Shown here piece after piece: positions 1 through 9,800 of a stretch of DNA of 64,000 bases (the first letter of the stretch is position 1; each line of letters opens with the position of its first letter). The DNA comes from Corydoras sp. C115 (lineage: Eukaryota > Chordata > Actinopteri > Siluriformes > Callichthyidae). The position numbers and the translations under genes are program-made. The notes beneath the pieces were generated by a model, which saw nothing but the letters and a program-made list of their open reading frames with translations, was not told the DNA's origin and ran no database searches. The stretch lies in contig JAFMOC010000002.1 in assembly GCA_019802505.1 (NCBI GenBank), forward strand, positions 7,127,001 to 7,191,000, written 5' to 3'.

Positions 1-88
1 CATTTCTTGGAATGTTAGTCTGAACCCAGATCAGCACACTGTCAAAGAAGATGCATATGGGTCAACTCATGTGCGCTTGTATGTTTAG

Positions 89-197
89 GTTTAAAAATGT
101 GATCTTTGACATTGTGCCTGGTGAAGAGGGAGGCACCTTCCTCGTTAAAGCCCGATTTTTGGGAGTGGATATGGAACGATTCCCTCTGAAATATCAG
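89..197 (+). CDS. iqgap3: iqgap3 penultimate coding exon
   Basis: Acceptor AG at 87-88 and donor GTAAGT at 198. One leading base plus 36 full codons. It encodes FKNVIFDIVPGEEGGTF and then a VKARFLGVDME segment typical of the IQGAP RasGAP_C region. Confidence 0.85.
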
Positions 198-2377
198 GTA
201 AGTACTGGAAAATGCACAAATTACTGTTCAGTTAAACATTTCTCATGTTCCTCTAAACTTATAGTGTTAAGTAAATCTTTTTGTAATTATCACATGGTGT
301 TTTCCATTTTTTCATGTAGGACTGCAACTAACTATTATTTTGATAATCGGTCGGTTATTTTTTCCATTAATCAATGAATCGGATAAATAAATAAAAAAAA
401 TTCCATGTTTTTACATTTACATTTAATTATTTAGCAGATGCTTTTATCCAAAGATGGGTGTTTTTCAGTAAAATTATTCTATAGTATAGTATTATATATA
501 GTAATTTTATTCAAAATGTTTAAGTGTTACCAATGTCCGTTTTTCCCTGGGAGAGGGCGGCTACGCGGAGTTGTTGCGTACGACCGCTCGCGTCTAGTGA
601 GCGCTCCCCGGGTACCGACCACGCGGGGAATAAAGCGTGCGCCGGTCCACGAAAGCACTCCCACGTTTGCGACCCACGCGAAGACAATGCGCAGTGCCGC
701 AACGTGGTTGAACGCGGAAGGAGAGAGAGACACCGGGATAAAATCCAAAAGTAGAATTTAATAAAAATTGGTGACGGAACACCAACAGAAATGGGGAAAC
801 AAACGAACAAAGCAACGAAGGGCATAATACCGCAAAACAAAGACGTGCGCCGACTTACAGGAAAACTAAGAATAACAAATCAACTAAACACGTGCACAAA
901 ACAAACCAATCACCCAACTGAAACAATTAAGGACCAAACAAGGGACAGGTGCAACAGGCACCTGTGACATTAAGTTAACATTTCCTGTAATGAATGAAAA
1001 GCACAATGAAAGAAATAATGTATCATCTAAACATCCCTCACTTAACAACAAAAGTCAACTCCAAATAACACATGATACTCAGTTGCCCTCAGTAATGAAC
1101 CAAATATTGTCTGTTCTGTAGCCTATTGGAAACAATTTATTAACAAATGAACTAATTAACAATCAGCTATTGAAAATAAATAAATTGACAAATGAACTAA
1201 GTAACAATCAGCTATTGAAAAAAAATTATTAACAAATGAACTAAGTAACAATCAGCTATTGAAAAAAAATTAATTAACAAATTAGCCAGTTAACAAAAAA
1301 AATACCTCTTGTGTGAAATGTCAATTGGACACCGGGACATATGTGGCTGTTTTGCACACCGAGCACAAGGCTTCCCATTTGTCTCGACGCGGTCTGAAAG
1401 CAGGGAAACTCTTTTGTAAACAGACACTTGCGCTTCAGTGTGTTGCTTGCGTACTGACACGCAGCGCCGTGCGCAGTGTCCCAGTGCCGGGACATTTAAT
1501 GATCCAATGAAGGTCATTTAAATGGCTAAAGCCGCGTACTTTTACGCCGTGCGCGTGTGCGCTTCAATCCCCCGCTTCCCTGCGGTGTGCTGCTATTGAT
1601 ACGTTAAAAACCAGGACATTTCCTCACTTTAAAAAAATAAACCGGGACAGGACGTGACATACGGACGTATTCGTATAAGGGAGGTTAAGACACGTTCTCC
1701 ATCGCTGTTATTATCCAGTTAACCAAATACAGCATGAAGCTGCTCTGCCGGTCTCACAGTGTGACGTTGATTCACTTTAAACTAAAGAACCTCGGGATGT
1801 TGTAGTGATTTATCTGCTGTTCAGCTTCATCCTCATCAGTGTTTAGTTTCAGGTGGTGTATCATCACCATGGTGCTTCGTGCAGCTCAATTCATTTTTGC
1901 AGAGCTGCATGTTCCACGTTCTTTATTTGTGTGAAGGTGAAGCTCCCGCAGTTTGGATTTAAACGGAAGCTGTTTCTGCGTTGGCCGTTTCATTTGTACG
2001 ATTTAGCAACTTGTTTTGCAGACTCCACCTCGTTCTGTTCAACCTGCTTTTTTCCAGCGTTATTGAAGCGCTGCAGGTGACGTAAGCGGTTACGACATTG
2101 CGAGTAACGCGGAATTAGTGCGATCCAACGAATCAATAATGGACAGTCATAATTGATACTTTGGATAATCGATTTTTATCGATTTTATCGATTCGTTGTT
2201 GCAGCCCTAGTTTCATGTAATCTTTGTTCAGCTAGAATTAATGAAAGATGTTTGTGTGCCTAGGATTTGCTGCAGCTTCAGTATGAAGGTGTTGCTGTAA
2301 TGAAGATGTTTGATAAAGCCAAAGTCAATGTCAATCTTCTCATCTTCCTGCTCAACAAAAAGTTTTTCAAAAAATGA
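89..2377 (+). CDS. iqgap3: IQGAP family protein, C-terminal two exons (probably iqgap3), partial
   Basis: IQGAPs are large scaffold proteins that bind Rac1/Cdc42, actin and calmodulin at the cell cortex. Only the extreme C-terminus (RasGAP_C region) is in the window. Exon 89-197 follows a TTTAG acceptor and encodes 36 codons beginning FKNVIFDIVPGEE and ending LKYQ before GTAAGT. The terminal exon 2264-2377 follows a CCTAG acceptor and encodes DLLQLQYEGVAVMKMFDK through LLNKKFFKK and a TGA. This LQYEGVAVMK...KVNVNLLIFLLNKKF tail is the near-invariant IQGAP C-terminus. Paralogue choice (3 rather than 1 or 2) is inferred from the neighbours, whose human counterparts lie on 1q as IQGAP3 does. The first base of the upstream exon completes a codon begun in an exon outside the window. 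Family assignment is strong, paralogue moderate. Confidence 0.85.
408..456 (-). repeat. SINE scrap (tRNA-like family C tail)
   Basis: ACATTTACATTTA followed by TTTAGCAGATGCTTTTATCC matches the 3' part of the family C SINE seen in full at 58673-58881. It lies inside the hAT-like element. Confidence 0.55.
535..960. other. GC-rich block inside the hAT-like element
   Basis: Starts abruptly with CCCTGGGAGAGGGCGGCTAC and has many CpGs to about 720, then turns A-rich. Overlapping ORFs here have no recognisable domain. It is probably transposon interior or a nested insertion; function not known. Confidence 0.4.
1140..1285. repeat. about 44-bp tandem repeat, three copies
   Basis: The phrase ACAAATGAACTAAxTAACAA followed by TCAGCTATTGAAAA occurs three times in a row, with a partial fourth copy. 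It lies in the interior of the hAT-like element. Confidence 0.75.
2264..2377 (+). CDS. iqgap3: iqgap3 terminal coding exon
   Basis: Acceptor AG at 2262-2263. 37 codons then TGA at 2375-2377. Encodes the conserved IQGAP C-terminus, here ending KKFFKK. Confidence 0.9.
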   Translation, partial: DLLQLQYEGVAVMKMFDKAKVNVNLLIFLLNKKFFKK

Positions 2378-3290
2378 TGAGATGATCACAGGTCTTTTTT
2401 TTATTTTTATTTTTTTTTTTTATTTTAAGGTTGATTTACAAAGTAAAGTCGACTGGTTTTATATGAGCATGATACAATTATTATAACAGAGCTAGGTATG
2501 TTGAAACTCTACACTATAACTCCTTTTAGCTTTTTAATAGCTTAAACTAATTGAATAAATATTCAAGGTGTTACTTTATGCACAATGGCTGATTAGCTTT
2601 ATAAATGACCAAAACTGGTTTATATTACTGTAATATTCACTATGTTGCTTCTTATTTACGATAACATTATTCTTTACTATTCTATACTTCGCCTAAAGGG
2701 ACACTATATTTATTTTCCTTATACACTCCTTATATATTTCCTCTAATATATTATTTTTTATGTTTTATCAGTGTGTGTTTTTTGAGTGTGTTGGTGATTG
2801 TTTTCATATTTAGATAGATTCACTCCTGATGGCTGATACTTTTAAACAGACTCTTGTTTTTTTCCATGCTTTAAAGCAGAGCTGTTTAATGCGTTGGATA
2901 CTTTACAGCAGGTTTGTGTATTGTATTCCTCTAAACTTAGCTGTTGATCAATGATCGACAGCTTGGGTTTATGTCTTTCAGTCATTACCATGTTCATCAT
3001 GATTTGTGTTGTAGATGACCAGTCAAACAGCTGGTCAGCAGCTCTGGAGGTTTTAATTGCTGGCAGTGTTGAGTAATTTGTAAACATGAGGTCATGTGCA
3101 TTTTATATTGATCTGTAATTTTTTAAAGCATCTGCTACTTCTGAGTTGCTTTATGAAAGTTGATCTATCCTAATGTGTACATATTTCCTATCCACACTTT
3201 CTCTTTCATTTTCTCTTAACTATGTACATTTTTCTTTGTATAACAGTTCTTTAGACTTTATTTGCAATAAAATATTTCATCTTATTTTAG
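2378..3290 (+). other. iqgap3: probable iqgap3 3'UTR
   Basis: AT-rich non-coding stretch after the stop codon. The first good AATAAA on this strand is at 3266-3271, so cleavage near 3285-3295 is likely. No repeat or ORF of note is seen in it. The exact end is inferred. Confidence 0.45.
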
Positions 3291-3417
3291 CATGCCTTTT
3301 TCATTACTCAAAATACTATTTGTTTATTTAAACAATAGAGCTATCAACGGAAAACATACCAATCAAAGGCAAAAAAAAAAAAAAAACATTGGTCAATGTA
3401 CTTCTATTATGCTGATA

Positions 3418-3831
3418 TACAATACTATTCAAAAGTTTGGACACACCCCCTTATTGCTCCATTGTCTATTTTCTGCACTTACACTTACAGGTACAGACAG
3501 TAGTACATCTGTTTTCATTTTTTTGTTAGTCTGTTGGTTCTCTGTTTTCTATTGGTCAGAACCATTTCCTGAACCGGTATAATATTTAAATAAATATTGT
3601 CAGTTCTGCAGAGACACTGATGCTGTAAGAAGGGTTTTAGTGCTGCAGTGATGCTGTAGTTTGATTTAACCACCTTATTGACACTGCTGGAATAAGGATA
3701 ATGCGTCAACCAAATAATACCTGACTGGTGGCATTATTTTGGTCCCAACCATTTAGAACACAGTAAAGGGGCAACCACAGTATGTAAGTGAAGGAAAAAT
3801 AAGTTGTCCAAACTTTTTACTGGTACTGCAT
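3418..3831. mobile_element. Tc1/mariner-like MITE
   Basis: The left end TACAATACTATTCAAAAGTT and the inverted right end TGCAGTACCAGTAAAAAGTT both run into TTGGACA. The ~28-bp imperfect terminal inverted repeats enclose about 410 bp with no transposase. TA-starting ends suggest a Tc1/mariner-type element. Intergenic, downstream of iqgap3. Confidence 0.6.
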
Positions 3832-5080
3832 TTGTGACCATTATAGATCACAGTACATCACCTTTTAAATGTTGTATACAAGTATTAGTGCTGTCAATTT
3901 TGCTGAATAAAAACATGTTATAAACTTTTTTTTTTTTTTTTTTAACTCTAAGGTCTTTTTAAAAACCAATGTCTACCTCTATCTAAAATCCCTAATGAAC
4001 TAACTTTAACTAAGGCTTATTAGATTTTTTTTTCTAATTATATAATTTCTGAGCTGATTTGTTTACAGCATAAATCGTAATGTTTTTATTAATGTATGGG
4101 ACAGGATTGTAAATGTGGTACTAAAAGGTCCAGCTTCTTTTTCTTGAAATTCTTTTGTGGTAAAATTGTATTTTATTCAGCGTTTAAATTTCAACACTTT
4201 TTTTTTTTGCTTCTTTGGAGCTTTTGTTTTCTAAACACCCACTTCTCTTTTTTGATCTTTTCATCAGTTTGCTTCAGTAATTTTGGATGTCATCTTATAA
4301 TGCACTGACAGTTTAATAGATTCACATCCATGATTGAATTTTAACTGTGAGTATGGTTATTCTTGATAAATTATACATATGTATTTTTATCCATGTTTTA
4401 TAAATGCTTTGCTGGCAAAAATAAGGACTTTTTTTCCACTTGAAGCCAAGTTAACTGTATTTGAATTGCTTAAGATTATTTTGCATAACTAATTACATAT
4501 TATTTTGCATATTGCATATTACTTATGCATTCGATGATTAAATTGTTGCTCAGACAAGGGCTTTTTCTTCTTTAATTAGTTATTTAAAAGTAAAGCCGCT
4601 TACGCATAGTAAGACTGCAATAAAACTTCAGTGACAGCTGATTGTTTCTGTGAAATGTGGATAATGCTTTGCTTTTTAATCCACGAATCCATTCAAAAGT
4701 TTGTGTCTTCCCAATATTCTCTTCTTTTACATATCACCTTTAACTGCCAGCTTTAAATTGATTTTTTCAGATGGTGGAAAATCTGAAAATGCTTTAATAT
4801 CTTTTATGGCTTAAAGGTATTAAATAGTTTTAAGTCATCAAACTGAAGGTTGTTGGCACAATGAGTTCATTTTGTTTTGGAATTGTCATCAGATATTTTT
4901 ATGAAGCTTTAGAACAGAAAGCGTAGAAATTCAAAGCTTTAGCTTAGTTTATTGAATTCATTTAGTAATAGATTGTTAATAAGGTTAGATGTTGGAAACA
5001 GTGGTGAGTTTGCTGTGCTTTTTAAATGTATGTTGTTCCTGTTGATATAGTTTCCTTTTTTATTTTTTGTTGGGTTAACA
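3832..5080. other. AT-rich intergenic stretch
   Basis: Contains homopolymer T runs (about 3927-3943 and 4200-4208) and no credible exon, RNA gene or repeat that I can recognise. The short ORF at 4096-4308 is low-complexity and Phe-rich by base composition. Confidence 0.5.
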
Positions 5081-5089
5081 GCACATTCT

Positions 5090-5447
5090 GCTCCACCTTG
5101 GCTTCCTGTCTAGACCAGGTCTGTCCAATACCCACAAGAGAAAAAACAGCTCTCCCTCCAGTCCCTGGCTCACAGAGGTGCTTTGAAAACAACGCACTAC
5201 TCTTAGATCCGCTGAAAGAAAATGGTGTAAGTCTGGTCTGTCTTCAGATTTAGAAACATACCAGTCTTCACTCTCCACCTTCTCGAAGGACAGAACTGCT
5301 GCCAAGTCCTTGTTCTTCCATTCCAAGGTAACATGCATCTCAGATGCTCGCACTTTATTTAGCACTTTTTAACACTTCACTCACTCCACCTTCTCTTCCT
5401 CCCAACACTTCTCTGTTAGCCGATGTCTTTGCCACCTTCACAGAGAA
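5090..5447 (+). mobile_element. L2/CR1-like LINE ORF2 fragment, decayed
   Basis: From 5163 a single frame reads PWLTEVL, stop, then KQRTTLRSAERKWCKS, then a YQSSLSTFSKD segment, then AAKSLFFHSK. After a further stop and a frame change it reads LPPNTSLLADVFATFTEK. This order (PWL, ERKW, YQS/AAK/SK, ADxFATFxxEK) is the linker before reverse transcriptase in fish L2-type LINEs. It carries two stops and a shift, so it is dead. It abuts the TA microsatellite at 5448. Confidence 0.75.
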
Positions 5448-5448
5448 G

Positions 5449-5501
<53 letters not shown>

Positions 5502-5587
5502 TACATATATATATACATAGATGGGATATATATATATTCTTTTCTATATATATATATATATATTATATATATATATATATATATATG
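5448..5587. repeat. (TA)n microsatellite, compound
   Basis: About 140 bp of AT/TA dinucleotides interrupted by short ACATAT, GGGATA and TTCTTTTC pieces. It begins exactly at the end of the LINE fragment. Confidence 0.95.
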
Positions 5588-6274
5588 TGATCACCTACAC
5601 ACATAGATTGGGATAGTCTTTCTTTTCTTGCATTAGTGTGGTATTGAATTTGTTACAATTAAAGATTCAGGTTCTTAAGGGTTAAATGTTTCAAGAAGTA
5701 AATTAATTAAAAACTTTAAGAGTCCAGAGATAAGAGTCCATTATTGATGGCTCTGCCTTCTCCCCCATGGCCATGGCAATCCTGCCACAACTAGTTCAGT
5801 GTACTTTGGTAATTTAGGAGGTTTTAATTATAAAAACAATCATTAATTTCAAATACAGTGCATATTGAAGAAATGCAGTAACAATGCTTAAGTTGTTCAG
5901 GCCATATCTTGCATTCTGTATACAATTATATGGAAAAAACTAAACAGATTCAGTCTAACAGTTTGCTTAAGAAACCGGTGTAGTAGAAGTTTAGTTGAAA
6001 GAAATGAATGCAGTTAGTAATATGACCGAGTCAGTGTGTAATAAGTCACTAGGTCTCATTTTAATTTAAATCACCCAACTAATTTAGTAAGCTGGAAAGA
6101 TGGAAAACATGTAACAGCTTTAGTCCATATCTATTGGCATTCAGAAAGTTATAGTAATACGGGTTCACAATATTTACTGAATCATTGCAGTACTCACTAC
6201 TAGTGTTTGAATAAGATGAGTTGGATATTGCTTTAGCTTGTACCTTGTGTGACTAGGTTAACCCATAGTATTAG
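5588..6274. other. intergenic stretch without recognised features
   Basis: No splice-supported exon, RNA gene or repeat family recognised. Confidence 0.5.
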
Positions 6275-6289
6275 TAGTAGTAGTAAAGT

Positions 6290-6624
6290 CATTCATTCAT
6301 TATCTCCCGCTTTATCCTGTAGTAGGGTCGTGGTGGGGTTGCCCATGCCCATCCAGGGGAGAGCGTCTCGGGCGCTGGGCAGATAGACCCAGGTCAGGGC
6401 GCCAATCTATCGCTGGGCACACACACACTCACACACACACGCTATATGGGGCAATTTGGAGAATTCAATTGACTTGATCCATGTTTTTGGACTGTGGGAG
6501 GAAACCAGAGAACCTGGAGGAAACTCACGGGGAGAAAATGGAACTCCACCCAGATGGGGATTCGAACCGGGAATCCCTAGCGCTGAGAGGCGAACGTGCT
6601 AACCACTAATCCACCGTGCAGCCC
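6290..6624 (-). mobile_element. SINE family A (tRNA-derived, (ATGA)n tail)
   Basis: On the minus strand it reads from GGCTGCACGGTGG through a tRNA box A-like segment and the box B GGTTCGAATCC to an (ATGA)n tail. The two flanks share a 15-bp target duplication, TAGTAGTAGTAAAGT (6275-6289 and 6625-6639). This shows insertion by LINE machinery. Confidence 0.9.
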
Positions 6625-6639
6625 TAGTAGTAGTAAAGT

Positions 6640-6844
6640 GTAATATTTAAATAACCATAGTTGTAATTAAATAGCACTACTAAACTTTTTTCACTTCTAG
6701 ATTTAACACATTTGTAATCTGCGAAAGATTAACAAAGTTTAGCATTTAATCCGTTCTATTCTGGTGTACGGTTAGTGTAATCTGATGTCGTGATTGTATT
6801 AACAATGTAGTTTGTAGTGTTTAACATAGTACGTTACGATGTTT
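6640..6844. other. spacer between SINE and 50-bp array
   Basis: Unique AT-rich sequence. The last ~80 bases contain TTTAACA/TAGTAC-like words that could be a degenerate edge of the array. Confidence 0.4.
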
Positions 6845-9800
6845 AACGGAGTTAAAAGAGTGTTTATATAGTTCTAGTACAGTAAATCTACTTTAACGGA
6901 GTTAAAAGAGTGTTTATATAGTTCTAGTACAGTAAATCTACTTTAAACGGAGTTAAAAGAGTGTTTATATAGTTCTAGTACAGTAAATCTACTTTAACGG
7001 AGTTAAAAGAGTGTTTATATAGTTCTAGTACAGTAAATCTACTTAAACGGAGTTAAGAGTGTTTATATAGTTCTAGTACAGTAAATCTACTTAAACGGAG
7101 TTAAAAGAGTGTTTTATATAGTTCTAGTACAGTAAATCTACAGTAAATCTACTTTAACGGAGTTAAAAGAGTGTTTATACAGTTCTAGTACAGTAAATCT
7201 ACTTTAACGGAGTTAAAAGAGTGTTTATACAGTTCTAGTACAGTAAATCTACTTTAACGGAGTTAAAAGAGTGTTTATACAGTTCTAGTACAGTAAATCT
7301 ACTTTAACGGAGTTAAAAAAGAGTGTTTATATAGTTCTAGTACAGTAAATCTACTTAAACGGAGTTAAAAGAGTGTTTATATAGTTCTAGTACAGTAAAT
7401 CTACTTTAACGGAGTTAAAAGAGTGTTTATATAGTTCTAGTACAGTAAATCTACCTTTAACGGAGTTAAAAGAGTGTTTATATAGTTCTAGTACAGTAAT
7501 ATCTACTTTAACGGAGTTAAAAGAGTGTTTATATAGTTCTAGTACAGTAAATCTACTTTAACGGAGTTAAAAGAGTGTTTATATAGTTCTAGTACAGTAA
7601 ATCTACTTTAACGGAGTTAAAAGAGTGTTTATATAGTTCTAGTACAGTAAATCTACTTAACGGAGTTAAAAGAGTGTTTATATAGTTCTAGTACAGTAAA
7701 TCTACCTTAACGGAGTTAAAAGAGTGTTTATATAGTTCTAGTACAGTAAATCTACCTTAACGGAGTTAAAAGAGTGTTTATATAGTTCTAGTACAGTAAA
7801 TCTACCTTAACGGAGTTAAAAGAGTGTGTTTATATAGTTTCTAGTACAGTAAATCTACTTTAACGGAGTTAAAAGAGTGTTTATATAGTACAGTAAATCT
7901 ACCTTAACGGAGTTAAAAGAGTGTTTATATAGTTCTAGTACAGTAAATCTACTTAACGGAGTTAAAAGAGTGTTTATATAGTTCTAGTACAGTAAATCTA
8001 CTTTAACTTAACGGAGTTACTTTAACGGAGTTAAAAGAGTGTTTTTATATAGTTCTAGTACAGTAAATCTACCTTAACGGAGTTAAAAGAGTGTTTATAT
8101 AGTTCTAGTACAGTAAATCTACCTTAACGGAGTTAAAAGAGTGTTTATATAGTTCTAGTACAGTAAATCTACCTTAACGGAGTTAAAAGAGTGTTTATAT
8201 AGTTCTAGTACAGTAAATCTACTTAAACGAAGTTAAAAGAGTGTTTATATAGTTCTAGTACAGTAAATCTACTTTAACAGAGTTAAAAGAGTGTTTATAT
8301 AGTTCTAGTACAGTAAATCTACCTTAACGGAGTTAAAAGAGTGTTTATATAGTTCTAGTACAGTAAATCTACCTTAACGGAGTTAAAAGAGTGTTTATAT
8401 AGTTCTAGTACAGTAAATCTACTTTCACGGAGTTAAAAGAGTGTTTATATAGTTCTAGTACAGTAAATCTACTTTCACGGAGTTAAAAGAGTGTTTATAC
8501 AGTTCTAGTACAGTAAATCTACTTGAACGGAGTTAAAAGAGTGTTTATACAGTTCTAGTACAGTAAATCTACTTAAACGGAGTTAAAAGAGTGTTTATAC
8601 AGTTCTAGTACAGTAAATCTACTTAAACGGAGTTAAAAGAGTGTTTATATAGTTCTAGTACAGTAAATCTACTTTAACGGAGTTAAACGAGTGTTTATAC
8701 AGTTCTAGTGTTTATACAGTTCTAGTACAGTAAATCTACCTTAACGGAGTTAAAAGAGTGTTTATATAGTTCTAGTACAGTAAATCTACTTTCACGGAGT
8801 TAAAAGAGTGTTTATATAGTTCTAGTACAGTAAATCTACTTTAACGGAGTTAAAAGAGTGTTTATACAGTTCTAGTACAGTAAATCTACCTTAACGGAGT
8901 TAAAAGAGTGTTAATATAGTTCTAGTACAGTAAATCTACTTTAACGGAGTTAAAAGAGTGTTTATATAGTTCTAGTACAGTAAATCTACTTTAACGGAGT
9001 TAAAAGATTGTTTATATAGTTCTAGTACAGTAAATCTACTTTAACGGAGTTAAAAGAGTGTTTATATAGTTCTAGTACAGTAAATCTACTTTAACGGAGT
9101 TAAAAGAGTGTTTATATAGTTCTAGTACAGTAAATGTACTTAAACGGAGTTAAAAGAGTGTTTATACAGTTCTAGTACAGTAAATCTACTTAAACGGAGT
9201 TAAAAGAGTGTTTATACAGTTCTAGTACAGTAAATCTACTTTAACGGAGTTAAAAGAGTGTTTATATAGTTCTAGTACAGTAAATCTACTTTAACGGAGT
9301 TAAAAGAGTGTTTATATAGTTCTAGTACAGTAAATCTACTTTAACGGAGTTAAAAGAGTGTTTATACAGTTCTAGTACAGTAAATCTACCTTAACGGAGT
9401 TAAAAGAGTGTTTATATAGTTCTAGTACAGTAAATCTACCTTAACGGAGTTAAAAGAGTGTTTATATAGTTCTAGTACAGTAAATCTACCTTAACGGAGT
9501 TAAAAGAGTGTTTATATAGTTCTAGTACAGTAAATCTACTTTAACGGAGTTAAAAGAGTGTTTATGTAGTTCTAGTACAGTCAATCTACTTTAACGGAGT
9601 TAAAAGAGTGTTTATGTAGTTCTAGTACAGTCAATCTACTTTAACGGAGTTAAAAGAGTGTTTATGTAGTTCTAGTACAGTAAATCTACTTTAACGGAGT
9701 TAAAAGAGTGTTTATGTAGTTCTAGTACAGTAAATCTACTTTAACGGAGTTAAAAGAGTGTTTATATAGTTCTAGTACAGTAAATCTACTTTCACGGAGT

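Larger units (their letters stand above)
317..2209. mobile_element. hAT-like non-autonomous DNA transposon in the last iqgap3 intron
   Basis: The two ends are inverted: the left begins TAGGACTGCAACTAAC and the right reads, on the other strand, TAGGGCTGCAACAACG. Both continue into AT-rich GATAATCG/AATCGAT sequence. The flanks TTTTCATG (309-316) and GTTTCATG (2210-2217) match at 7 of 8 bases, the length expected for a hAT target duplication. No transposase frame is readable inside. The interior carries a SINE scrap (408-456), a GC-rich block (about 535-960), a short tandem repeat (1140-1285) and several CCGGGACA motifs (1330-1650). It fills almost the whole 2.07-kb intron. Confidence 0.7.

Noticed and set aside
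520..840. overlapping ORFs in the GC-rich block
   Set aside because: All frames on both strands are open over the same short GC-rich piece, which is a compositional effect. No domain recognised.
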